Below are positions 18,435 through 26,945 of a stretch of 64,000 nt of DNA, in pieces. Position numbers and translations under genes: made by a program. Below the pieces are notes generated by a model. It was not told the DNA's origin. It saw nothing but the letters and a program-made list of their open reading frames with translations, and made no database searches. Position 1 is the first letter of the stretch. Every line of letters begins with the position of its first letter. The stretch is from CAWGUU01 sp963825765 (GTDB lineage: Bacteria > Actinomycetota > Acidimicrobiia > Acidimicrobiales > AC-14): positions 310,001 through 374,000 of the forward strand of contig CAWGUU010000003.1 of the NCBI GenBank assembly GCA_963825765.1, written 5' to 3'.

Positions 18435-19823
18435 ATGGCCCTGCACCAGAAGCTCATCGACGACCTCACGCCCCTCCTGCTCACCCCGATCTACGCCCGC
18501 CCGGGGGAGTCGGCCCGGGCGCCGCGCCACTCCATCCCGGCGCAGGAGATGAGTCCCGACACCGCCTACCAGTTCGTCCGCGACGAGCTGATGCTCGACG
18601 GCAACGCCCGGCTCAACTTCGCCACGTTCGTCACGACGTGGATGGAGCCACAGGCCGAGCGGCTGATGGCCGAGACGTTCGACAAGAACATGATCGACAA
18701 GGACGAGTACCCCCGCACCGCGGAGCTGGAGCAGCGGTGCGTGAACATGCTCAGCCGGCTCTGGAGCTCGCCGGCCGGCGACGTGGCCACCGGCACGTCG
18801 ACCACCGGCTCCAGCGAGGCGGCGATGCTCGCCGGCATGGCCCTGAAGTGGCGCTGGCGTGCCCGCCGGCAGGCGGCCGGGAAGCCCACCGACCGCCCCA
18901 ACATGGTCATGGGCGTCAACGTGCAGGTCTGCTGGGACAAGTTCTGCCGGTACTGGGAGGTCGAGCCGCGGCTGGTGCCCATGGAGGGCGACACCTACCA
19001 CCTCACCGCCGAGCGGGCCGTTCCCTACTGCGACGAGAACACCATCGGCGTCGTCGCCATCCTCGGGTCCACGTTCGACGGTTCCTACGAGCCGGTCGAG
19101 GACATCTGCGCGGCCCTCGACCGCCTCCAGGCCGACACCGGCCTCGACGTCCCAGTGCACGTGGACGGGGCCTCGGGCGGGTTCATCGCCCCCTTCATCG
19201 ACCCCGACCTGGTCTGGGACTTCCGTCTGCCCCGGGTGCAGTCGATCAACGCGTCGGGTCACAAGTACGGGCTCGTGTACCCGGGCGTCGGCTGGATCAT
19301 CTGGCGGGATCCCGACGCCCTGCCCGACGACCTCGTCTTCAAGGTGAACTACCTGGGCGGCGAGATGCCGACGTTCGCCCTCAACTTCTCCCGCCCGGGC
19401 AACCAGGTCGTGGCGCAGTACTACAACTTCCTCCGGCTCGGCTTCGACGGCTACCGCCGCGTCCAGCAGACCTGCCGCGACGTGGCCCGCTACGCGGCCG
19501 ACGCCATCGCCGCCATGGGGCCGTTCAAGCTCATCACCGACGGCAGCGAGCTGCCCGTGTTCGCCTTCACCCTCGCCGACGCCGACGTGCCGTACACGGT
19601 CTTCGACGTGTCCGAGCGGCTTCGGGACCGGGGCTGGCTCGTCCCCGCCTACACCTTCCCCGAGAACCGGGAGGACCTGGCCGCCCTGCGGATCGTGATC
19701 CGCAACGGCCTCTCACGGGACATGATCGACCTGCTCGTCCTCGACCTCCGCCGCCACGTCGAGTACCTCGAGCAGCTCACGGCCCCGTTGCCCCTGACGG
19801 ACGGCGAGGGCTTCCACCACTGA
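18435..19823 (+). CDS. gadB: glutamate decarboxylase
   Basis: PLP enzyme turning glutamate into GABA while consuming a cytoplasmic proton. The 462-residue protein matches the length and order of GadB: LNFATFVTTWMEPQA, TGTSTTGSSEAAML, HVDGASGGFIAPF, the PLP lysine in SINASGHKYGLVYPGVG, and ELPVFAFTL. ATG 18435 follows AGGAGGGAC. No GadC-type antiporter is adjacent; instead a K+ channel and DUF1269 protein precede it. A role in acid or redox balance is inferred from that setting. Confidence 0.96.
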   Translation: MALHQKLIDDLTPLLLTPIYARPGESARAPRHSIPAQEMSPDTAYQFVRDELMLDGNARLNFATFVTTWMEPQAERLMAETFDKNMIDKDEYPRTAELEQRCVNMLSRLWSSPAGDVATGTSTTGSSEAAMLAGMALKWRWRARRQAAGKPTDRPNMVMGVNVQVCWDKFCRYWEVEPRLVPMEGDTYHLTAERAVPYCDENTIGVVAILGSTFDGSYEPVEDICAALDRLQADTGLDVPVHVDGASGGFIAPFIDPDLVWDFRLPRVQSINASGHKYGLVYPGVGWIIWRDPDALPDDLVFKVNYLGGEMPTFALNFSRPGNQVVAQYYNFLRLGFDGYRRVQQTCRDVARYAADAIAAMGPFKLITDGSELPVFAFTLADADVPYTVFDVSERLRDRGWLVPAYTFPENREDLAALRIVIRNGLSRDMIDLLVLDLRRHVEYLEQLTAPLPLTDGEGFHH

Positions 19824-19982
19824 GTCATCGGAGGCGGCGGGCCACCCTGCGAACCTTCCCCCGGGGCGGCCCTTGTTGAAGATTCCATTAAGTCGACACC
19901 CTTCTCGTGCCGATGACGTAGGTGGCGGAACCCGATCTCGCCCCCTCGATCTTGCCCGCCGAGTACGGAGGTTTGCCCCCGC
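19824..19982. other. intergenic region before the alpha-oxoamine synthase gene
   Basis: 159 bp. No clear hairpin with a T-tract, so there is no obvious terminator for gadB. A -10-like TACGGAGGT is near 19963. I see nothing else. Confidence 0.3.
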
Positions 19983-21371
19983 ATGACCCTCACGGACTGT
20001 GCCCTCTCTCCGACCGGCGGGGTCGCCTCTCCGACCGGCGGGCCTGCGCTCCGACAGGTTTCGCTCCGGCGGGAGCTCGACACCCTCCCCACCGCTCCCG
20101 GTGCACCGCCGGAGAGGCGTCGCCGCAGTGACGGGTGGCTCGAGCGCTGGCTCGACACCTGCAGCGACCTCGCCCGCCTCCAGGCCACCAACCCGATGCT
20201 CGACGCCGTCATCGACGAGATCGACGGCCGCCGCATCCGCATCGGCGACCACTGGCTCTCCGACTTCGCGTCATGCAACTACCTCGGCCTCGACCTCGAC
20301 CCGGAGATCATGGACGCGATCGAGCCCCAGGTCCGCCGCTGGGGGACGCATCCGAGCTGGTCACGGCTGCTCGGCAGCCCGACGCTGTACGAGGACATCG
20401 AGGACCAGCTGACCGAGCTGCTGGGCGCCCCCGACACCCTCGTCCTGCCCACCATCACCCACATCCACATGTCGGTGATCCCGGTCCTGGCCGGCGGCGG
20501 GACGATCTTCCTCGACCGCCGGGCCCACAAGACCATCTACGACGGGACCAAGATCGCCAGCAGCAACGGGGCCCGCGTCCAGCGGTACGAGCACGACGAC
20601 CTGGGCCACCTCGAGGAGCTGCTGAACGACGCCCCCGGCGGCCACCGGCTGATCTGCATGGACGGCGTCAACAGCATGACCGGCAACGCCCCCGACCTCC
20701 ACGCCTTCGCCACCATGGCCCGCGAGCACGACGCCATCCTCTACGTCGACGACGCCCACGGCTTCGGCGTCATCGGCGAGCGCGCCGACGACGAGCCCTG
20801 CAACTGGGGCAGCCGCGGCAACAGCATCGTCCGCCACTTCGGCGAGAGCTACGACAACGTCGTGCTGGTCGGCGGTTTCTCGAAGTCGTACTCCTCCCTG
20901 CTGGCCTTCCTCGCCCTGCCCACCAAGCTGAAGAACGTCGTCAAGATCGCGGCGCCCCCCTACCTGTACTCGGGCCCGTCGCCGGTGGCGTCCCTGGCCA
21001 CGGTGCTGGCCGGGCTCGACGTCAACCGTCGCCGCGGCGACGCCATACGCACCGACCTGTACGAGAAGACGACGCGGGTCCTCGACGGGCTCGACAAGCT
21101 TGGCGTCGCCACCCCCAACACGTCGGGCTTCCCGATCATCGAGATCCCCCTCGGCGACGCGGAGAAGATCGACGACGTCGGGCGGTTCCTGTTCGAGCGT
21201 GGGATCTACGTCACCCTCGCGGCATTCCCCCTCGTGCCCCGCACCGAGGTCGGGTTCCGCGTGCAGGTGACCGCCGCCAACACCCACGAGGACGTCGACC
21301 TGCTCCTTTCCGTCCTGGCGGAGGCCACCGACCGTTTCGAGCTGGCCGGCGCCTGGGACGGGCCCCGCTAG
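19983..21371 (+). CDS. alpha-oxoamine synthase family aminotransferase (KAPA synthase/serine palmitoyltransferase-like)
   Basis: PLP enzymes of this family condense an amino acid with an acyl-thioester. In the 462-residue protein the fold-type I core starts near 75: LSDFASCNYLGLDLDPEI, IFLDRRAHKTIYDG, DDAHGFGVIGE and the PLP lysine in GGFSKSYSSLLAFL. Serine palmitoyltransferase or a specialised-metabolite synthase is plausible; BioF itself is less so because no biotin genes are near and the core differs. The first 45 residues contain a duplicated SPTGG segment from a DNA repeat and may not be coding. The MFS gene follows after 7 nt, suggesting export of the product. Confidence 0.88.
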   Translation: MTLTDCALSPTGGVASPTGGPALRQVSLRRELDTLPTAPGAPPERRRRSDGWLERWLDTCSDLARLQATNPMLDAVIDEIDGRRIRIGDHWLSDFASCNYLGLDLDPEIMDAIEPQVRRWGTHPSWSRLLGSPTLYEDIEDQLTELLGAPDTLVLPTITHIHMSVIPVLAGGGTIFLDRRAHKTIYDGTKIASSNGARVQRYEHDDLGHLEELLNDAPGGHRLICMDGVNSMTGNAPDLHAFATMAREHDAILYVDDAHGFGVIGERADDEPCNWGSRGNSIVRHFGESYDNVVLVGGFSKSYSSLLAFLALPTKLKNVVKIAAPPYLYSGPSPVASLATVLAGLDVNRRRGDAIRTDLYEKTTRVLDGLDKLGVATPNTSGFPIIEIPLGDAEKIDDVGRFLFERGIYVTLAAFPLVPRTEVGFRVQVTAANTHEDVDLLLSVLAEATDRFELAGAWDGPR

Positions 21372-21378
21372 ACCCATC

Positions 21379-22689
21379 ATGCGCGCACCCGGCGGCGTAC
21401 TGGCTCCGCTGCGGGAGCGAAACTTCAGGCTCCTGTGGATCGGGATGTCCGTCTCGCTGGTCGGCGACGGCATCCTGCTGGTCGCCCTGGCCTGGCAGGT
21501 GTACGAGCTCTCGAACGCTCCGGCCGCCCTGGCCGTCGTCGGGCTGGCCATGACCGTGCCCCACGTGGCCTTCCTGCTGCTCGGCGGCGTGGCCAGCGAT
21601 CGCTTCGACCGCCAGCGGGTGATGATCGCGTCCGACCTGGTGCGCGGCGCCGCGGTGGGTCTCATGGGCGTGCTGTCGGTCACCGGGACCCTGCGCCTGT
21701 GGCAGATCTTTCCGATCATCGCCGTCTACGGGGCGGCGACGGCCTTCTTCGGACCGGCGTTCGACGCCTTCGTCCCCGACGTCGTTTCACGGGATCAGCT
21801 CACCCAGGCCAACGCCATCGAGCAGTTCGTTCGGCCGGGCGCCCACGGCATGGCCGGACCGGCTCTCGGCGGGCTGCTCATCGCCGCCGCCGGCAGCGGG
21901 GGGGCGTTCCTCGTCGACGCCCTCACCTTCGCCGCCTCGATGGGGTGCCTGCTGCGGGTCCGGCCCCGCGTCGCCGAGGCCGAGGTCGCCGATCCCGGGG
22001 ACGAGGAGCTCTCCGCCACCGCCACTGCGGGCGGCGTCCTCGGCGACGTGAAGGAGGGCTTCCGGTACGTCCGCGGCAACGCCTGGCTCTGGGCCACCCT
22101 CCTGGCCGCCACCTTCGCCTACCTGCTGTTCACCGGGCCCGTCGACGTCCTGCTCCCCTACCTGGTCAAGAACGAGCTGAAGGCGGGGCCCGGCACGCTC
22201 GGGCTGATCCTCGCCGCCGGGGGCGTCGGCGCCATCGGCGCCGCCCTCGCCGTCGGGTCCTTCGGGATGCCACGCCGGACCATGACCTTCATCTACCTCG
22301 CCTGGACGGCTTCCACCTTCGTCCTCATCGGCTACGGCCTGGCCGGCGCCGCCTGGCAGGCGATGCTCGTGAGCTTCGTGTTCAACGCCCTGGAGACGGC
22401 CGGCACCGTGGTGTGGCTGACCACCAAGCAGCGTCTGGTGCCTCGCGCCCTCCTCGGCAGGGTGTCGAGCTTCGACTGGTTCATCTCGACCGGCCTGGTG
22501 CCGCTGTCGTTCGCCATCGTGGCCCCGCTCGCCGCCACTATCGGCGCCCGCCAGACCTTCATGCTCGCCGGCGGCCTCGGCGCCGCGGTCACCCTCGCCT
22601 TCCTGTTCGTACCAGGAGTACGTGACGTGGAAGTGATCGAGGAAGAACTCGCCCCCGTACCCGCATTTGATGCAACCGTAGGGTCGTAA
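21379..22689 (+). CDS. MFS exporter (EntS/MFS_3-like)
   Basis: The 436-residue protein has twelve predicted hydrophobic segments. Its opening LRERNFRLLWIGMSVSLVGDGI and the loop GGVASDRFDRQRVM (motif A-like) are typical of the EntS/MFS_3 drug and siderophore exporters. Only 7 nt separate it from the upstream alpha-oxoamine synthase. Its last codons (PAFDATVGS, stop) lie inside palindromic repeat B1, so repeat insertion has supplied the C-terminus and stop codon. Confidence 0.9.
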   Translation: MRAPGGVLAPLRERNFRLLWIGMSVSLVGDGILLVALAWQVYELSNAPAALAVVGLAMTVPHVAFLLLGGVASDRFDRQRVMIASDLVRGAAVGLMGVLSVTGTLRLWQIFPIIAVYGAATAFFGPAFDAFVPDVVSRDQLTQANAIEQFVRPGAHGMAGPALGGLLIAAAGSGGAFLVDALTFAASMGCLLRVRPRVAEAEVADPGDEELSATATAGGVLGDVKEGFRYVRGNAWLWATLLAATFAYLLFTGPVDVLLPYLVKNELKAGPGTLGLILAAGGVGAIGAALAVGSFGMPRRTMTFIYLAWTASTFVLIGYGLAGAAWQAMLVSFVFNALETAGTVVWLTTKQRLVPRALLGRVSSFDWFISTGLVPLSFAIVAPLAATIGARQTFMLAGGLGAAVTLAFLFVPGVRDVEVIEEELAPVPAFDATVGS

Positions 22690-22753
22690 TTTGGGCCGAA
22701 AATCGGCAAATCACGACGCTTCGGTTTCATCAAACGCAGTCGTTGCATCAAAT
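22666..22753. repeat. palindromic repeat (family B, copy 1)
   Basis: Left arm TTTGATGCAACCGTAGGGTC (then GTAATTT) at 22666-22692; right arm AAATCACGACGCTTCGGTTT (then CATCAAA) at 22708-22734. A second right-arm fragment GTTGCATCAAA follows at 22743-22753 and is an exact complement of the left end. It overlaps the 3' end of the MFS gene and the 3' end of the broken gene that follows on the other strand. Confidence 0.8.
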
Positions 22754-23580
22754 GCTTGCGGCGGTCGGCGGCGGGGCCTGATCGGCGAGCGCCCCGAGTC
22801 GCCGGGCGGTCGACCTCGGAAAGCGGACGACCTCGGTCCAGGTGAACCGGCCGCACAGCCAGCCGGTGGCGGCGACGACGCCGGTCTCCCGGCGGGCGTC
22901 GTAAAGGGGCTGATCCTTGTGCTGCTGGCCGTCGAGCTCGACGAAGAGACCCAGGTGAAGGCCAGGCGAGGTCGACCCGTGTCCGACCTACCTCCACCTG
23001 CCGGAGCGGGTCGGGCAGGCCCGGCACCCCTCGAACCAGCTGGACCATCAGCGTCTCCAGCAGGCTCTCGGTGGGCGGTGCGCCGGGCGGTCGGAGCGCC
23101 AGCACCCGGCGGACCCGCGCCGTGCCGGGGATGCGACCCCGGCCCAGCTCGGGCAGGGCCGATTCGAGCTCGCCGACGGTCACGAGCCGCCTACGCAGGG
23201 CCGACTCGAGGGCCTGTTCCCACACCAGGTCGTCGAAGTCGGCGGCCAGGTCGACCATAGTCTGCAGGCCATCGGCGCACCGGACGCCCCCGACCCGGAC
23301 GATCCGCTCATCAGGCAACGACCGCCTCCGCGGAGGTTGGGCCGAACTCGGGGCGAACGCTGTCCAGCCCGTGCAGCACGCCGGCCAGGAGGCCGCCCAC
23401 CACCGCGCCGCGGGCGAGCACCTCGGCCACCCGGCGGTCGAGCTCCGTCGGCTCGTCCGGACCCTCGCCGTACACCCCCTTGTGCACCCGCCGCCACCGT
23501 CCTGTGGTCTCGCCCCATCTCAGCTGGCTCGGCGTGAGCCCCCGATCGATCGCCTCCTGCGTCGTGAACAGCTGTCGCAC
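22748..23580 (-). pseudogene. broken AbiEi-antitoxin-domain/DUF559-like protein
   Basis: Three frames must be joined. From ATG 23580: MRQLFTTQEAIDRGLTPSQL with WRRVHKGVY (AbiEi-type wing-helix domain), ending at a stop near 23314. A second frame from about 23320 reads LPDERIVRVGG, QTMVDLAADFDDLVWEQAL and LRQVEVGRTRVDLAWP. A third from about 22960 reads LGLFVELDGQQHKDQPLYDARRET and FTWTEVVRFP, a PD-(D/E)XK/DUF559-like end, stopping at TGA 22748. Actinobacteria have intact proteins with all three parts in one frame. Two frameshifts and the flanking repeats point to a decayed mobile cargo gene, though sequence errors are possible. Confidence 0.8.
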
Positions 23581-23624
23581 GTTCTCGCCTCCGCGTCAGT
23601 ACCTCACAAAGGGGGGAAGCGAGG

Positions 23625-23693
23625 TTTGATGTAACCGTAGCGTCGTGATTTCGGCCCGGATCGGCAAAATCACGACGCTGCGGTTACATCAAA
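23625..23693. repeat. palindromic repeat (family B, copy 2)
   Basis: Arms of 27 bp with one mismatch: TTTGATGTAACCGTAGCGTC (then GTGATTT) at 23625-23651 and its complement at 23667-23693, around a 15-nt centre TCGGCCCGGATCGGC-like loop. It shares arm and loop sequence with copy 1 at 22666. The two copies bracket the broken AbiEi/DUF559-like gene in the same orientation. Confidence 0.85.
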
Positions 23694-23714
23694 AGCGGTC
23701 GGGCCGGCCGTGCA

Positions 23715-26075
23715 TCACATGCGGCTGACGCCGGCGACGGGGGTCACGGGGAAGAGCGCCGACGCCGGGGCCGGGCGGCCGAGGAGGTAGCCCTGGGCGT
23801 GGTCGCAGCCGAGCTCGGATATGAGCTTGAGGTTGGCGTCGGTCTCGACCCCCTCGGCGACGATGCGCATGTCGAGGGAGTGGGCCAGGTCGATGGTGGA
23901 CCTGATGATGGCCACCGCCCTGTCGTCCTCGGCGGCGGCGGCGAGGAAGGCCCGGTCCAGCTTGAGCTCGTTGACGGGAAGGTCGCGGAGGTAGGAGAGG
24001 GACGAGAACCCGGTGCCGTAGTCGTCGACCGACAGCTCGACGCCGAGGGCGTGGAGCCGGTCGAGCACCTCGAGGCTCTGCTCGGCGTCGACCATGAGGC
24101 TGTCCTCGGTGATCTCGAGCACCACGTTGCCGGGGTCGACGCCGAGCCGGTCGAAGACCTCGGCCACCTTCTCCGGCAGGTCCTCGTCGGACAGGTTGGC
24201 GGCCGACAGGTTCACCGCCATGCTCAGGTCGAGGTCGGCGCGGGCCCACCTGGACTGCTGGTCCATCGCCTGCTCGAGGACGGTCATGGCCAGGGACCCC
24301 ATGAGGCCGCTCTGCTCGAAGAGGTCGAGGAAGCGGTCCGGCGTCAGCAGGCCCCGCTCCGGGTGCTGCCACCGCACCAGCGCCTCGACCCCGGTGACCT
24401 CCCCGCGGCCGATGTCGAGCTTGGGCTGGTAGTAGAGCACCAGCTCCCGGCGGGTGATGGCGTCCCGCACGTCCTCCATGAGCTCCAGCCGCTCGCGGGT
24501 GTGGCGGTCGCGGAACGACGAGTACACCTCCCACGCCTGGTGGTTCCGCTTGGCCTCGTACATGGCCACGTCGGCCCGCTGGAGGAGCGTGTCGGCGACG
24601 TTGCCGTGGTCGGGCGCGATGGCGATCCCGATGCTGGCGTCGACGTGCAGGGTGATGCTCTCGAGGTTGAAGCTGCGGCGGAGGTCCTCCCTGACCCGCT
24701 CCGCCACCCTGGTGGCCTCCGTGGAGTCGACAAGCGGTGAGATGAGCAGCCCGAACTCGTCGCCTCCCAACCGGGCGACCGTGCCCGCCCCCTCGACCAC
24801 GCCGGCCAGGCGGGGTCCCAGCTGGCGCAGCACCTCGTCGCCGACGTGGTGGCCCAGACTGTCGTTGATCTCCTTGAACCGGTCGAGGTCGATCATCAGG
24901 ACCGCGAGCTCCTCGCGCCCCGACCCCGGCTCGAGGCAGCTGATGAGGGTCTCGTAGAACAGCCGCCGGTTCGGCAGGCCGGTGAGCTCGTCGGTGCGGG
25001 CCTCCCGCCGGCTCTCGGCCAGCGTCTGCAGCTGCCGGTACGCCAGGGCCATGCGGGCGATGGCCACCAGGAGGGTGCAGGTGGCAAGGATGACTGCGAG
25101 CGGGATCACGTCGTGGAACGTGGCCCAGACCACGATGGACAGCGAGCTGATCAGGAAGAGGCCGGGGATGACCACCGGTTGGGTCTGCCGAGCCCTCTCG
25201 GTGCGGGTGCCCGTCGTCTGCCAGGCGGCGAGAGCCATCAGGAAGGTGCCGATCATCCACAGGCTGTCGAGCGGCGTGCCGGTCGTGTAGGACTCGCCGA
25301 GGGTCTGCAGGCTGTACACGCTGTCGGCGATGGCGAACAGGGCCATGCCGGCGCCGAGGGTCCACCACACCCGGTTGGGGCGCCAGCCCTGCACCGCGAA
25401 CACCGCCACCAGCATGGTGACGAGCACGAGGTCGCCGATGGGGTAGGCGAAGTTGGTGGCCACGTCGCCCAGGTCGCCGACGTTGTCACGGGTGATGGCG
25501 GCGATGACGATGGCGGCCTCCAGGGCGGCGACCCCGAGGGCGGCGATGATGCCGTCGAGCCAGATGGCCCGCGAGCCCCGGCCGGGCAGCGTGTCGCGCA
25601 CCAGGAGCCCCACGCCGACGTAGGCGACGGGGTAGAAGAGCAGGAAGAAGGCGTCCTGGATGGACGGGTACGGCACCGGGTCCTCGAACTGCACCACGGT
25701 CGTCCAGAAGAAGTTGCCGAACGCGAACAGGGCCAGGGCCACCGCCATCGCCGTCCACCCGGCACGTTGCTCGTCCCGCACCAGGGCCGCCCGCAAGCCG
25801 ACCAGCACCGCGCACCCGAAATAGGCGAAGTTGCCGATCCAGCCGTCGTACAGGCTGATCGTCGACGGATGGGTGCGGAAGATCGTCGACAGCAGGTACA
25901 GCAGGACCAGCCCACCGGTCAGCGCGAGGAGCGCCCGCAACACGAACTGCATGGTCGGTCGGGCCACCATCTCGGCCCGGACCGGCGAGTCGTCGAGGTC
26001 GGCTTCGTCCCCGACGGGAGCGTCGTGCGACGGAGGGTCTCCACCGGGAGGGTCGGAGACGACCGCGTCAGTCAC
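23715..26075 (-). CDS. membrane GGDEF-EAL cyclic-di-GMP enzyme
   Basis: The 786-residue protein (GTG 26075, preceded by CAGGGGG) has about nine to ten membrane segments over residues 35-330, then a GGDEF domain with ARTDELTGLPNRR, DLDRFKEINDSLGHHVGD and an intact RLGGDEFGLL, then an EAL domain with GVEALVRWQHP, NLSAANLSD, EITEDSL, DDYGTGFSSLSYL and KLDRAFL. Both catalytic signatures are complete, so it may both make and degrade c-di-GMP. The reading frame stays open to 26246, but that extra stretch lacks a ribosome-binding site. The membrane part has no recognised ligand motif; a MASE-like sensor is likely. Confidence 0.93.
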   Translation of the reverse strand: MTDAVVSDPPGGDPPSHDAPVGDEADLDDSPVRAEMVARPTMQFVLRALLALTGGLVLLYLLSTIFRTHPSTISLYDGWIGNFAYFGCAVLVGLRAALVRDEQRAGWTAMAVALALFAFGNFFWTTVVQFEDPVPYPSIQDAFFLLFYPVAYVGVGLLVRDTLPGRGSRAIWLDGIIAALGVAALEAAIVIAAITRDNVGDLGDVATNFAYPIGDLVLVTMLVAVFAVQGWRPNRVWWTLGAGMALFAIADSVYSLQTLGESYTTGTPLDSLWMIGTFLMALAAWQTTGTRTERARQTQPVVIPGLFLISSLSIVVWATFHDVIPLAVILATCTLLVAIARMALAYRQLQTLAESRREARTDELTGLPNRRLFYETLISCLEPGSGREELAVLMIDLDRFKEINDSLGHHVGDEVLRQLGPRLAGVVEGAGTVARLGGDEFGLLISPLVDSTEATRVAERVREDLRRSFNLESITLHVDASIGIAIAPDHGNVADTLLQRADVAMYEAKRNHQAWEVYSSFRDRHTRERLELMEDVRDAITRRELVLYYQPKLDIGRGEVTGVEALVRWQHPERGLLTPDRFLDLFEQSGLMGSLAMTVLEQAMDQQSRWARADLDLSMAVNLSAANLSDEDLPEKVAEVFDRLGVDPGNVVLEITEDSLMVDAEQSLEVLDRLHALGVELSVDDYGTGFSSLSYLRDLPVNELKLDRAFLAAAAEDDRAVAIIRSTIDLAHSLDMRIVAEGVETDANLKLISELGCDHAQGYLLGRPAPASALFPVTPVAGVSRM

Positions 26076-26280
26076 CGGCCCAGCCCCCTGCCGTTCCCCA
26101 CGCGGAGGTACCGGGCCAGTGTGCCCGCCCTGTCCTCGTGAGACGTCGATGGCCACACGAACCCTCAGCCTGCCGCATAGTGAACCGTCGCTCGCGATCA
26201 GAACGACACTCCCCCATCGTACGGCAACAGCGGTGGCTCGATGCATCCCCTCTGACCAGCGCCGTTCCCGGCGCCGGCGG

Positions 26281-26943
26281 CTACGGGAGCCAGCCTGGGC
26301 AGCGCAGCTGGAGGACCGTGCGGACCGCGAAATCGGCGTCGGCAGCCGAAAGAGACGCCCCCTGGACGTTGGAGACGGCCTGCTGGACCGTCGACGTCAC
26401 CTGGGCGAACGACTGGCCCTGGTCGAAGGACGTGCAGACCGCGTCGGCGAAGGTCCGCAGCTGCGGATCGTTCGGCTGGAACAGGGGGATGCGGCCGTGC
26501 AGCTCGGCGATGGCCGCCTGGACCTGGGCACTGGTGGGGTTGACCCTCTGCCCCGGCGGCAGCTTCGGAGGCACGGGAGGTGCCGGTTCCGGCGATGGTG
26601 CCGCCGCCACGTCGGCCTCGGGCTCGGGGGCGGCGGTCGTCGTCGGTGCTGTACGCGCCGTCTCCGGCTCGGCGGTGGGGGCGGGGGTCGGGGACTCGAC
26701 GGCGGCGTCGACCGGCGACTCGGCGGCCGCCGCCAGGGCCAGGTCGGCCGGGGCCGCAGCCGGCGCCGGCTCGGCCGGCCCCGCGGGCGGTGCCGCCTCC
26801 GCGGCGCCGTCCCCTGCCGTGTCGGCCAGCCGGGGCACGGCGCCGACGGCGACGCCGACGGCCAGGAAGAGGACCGCGGCGATCATGCCGCCCAGCAGGG
26901 CGAGGCCGCGCGTGGTCGAGAGGGACGTGGTCGTCGAGCGCAT
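26281..26943 (-). CDS. membrane-anchored protein with Ala/Pro-rich linker and DUF732-like end
   Basis: The 220-residue protein has one membrane or signal segment (GLALLGGMIAAVLFLAVGVA, about 12-34), a long Ala-Pro-Glu linker (about 40-130) and a compact extracytoplasmic domain with two cysteines: FADAVCTSFDQGQSF and RTVLQLRCPGW. That pattern resembles mycobacterial DUF732 secreted proteins, which have no known function. It begins 2 nt after the M48 peptidase stop, so both belong to one transcript. Confidence 0.75.
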   Translation of the reverse strand: MRSTTTSLSTTRGLALLGGMIAAVLFLAVGVAVGAVPRLADTAGDGAAEAAPPAGPAEPAPAAAPADLALAAAAESPVDAAVESPTPAPTAEPETARTAPTTTAAPEPEADVAAAPSPEPAPPVPPKLPPGQRVNPTSAQVQAAIAELHGRIPLFQPNDPQLRTFADAVCTSFDQGQSFAQVTSTVQQAVSNVQGASLSAADADFAVRTVLQLRCPGWLP

Positions 26944-26945
26944 GG

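Noticed and set aside
22748..23580. Functional AbiEi-AbiEii toxin-antitoxin pair
   Set aside because: No AbiEii toxin gene is adjacent and the frame is broken twice.
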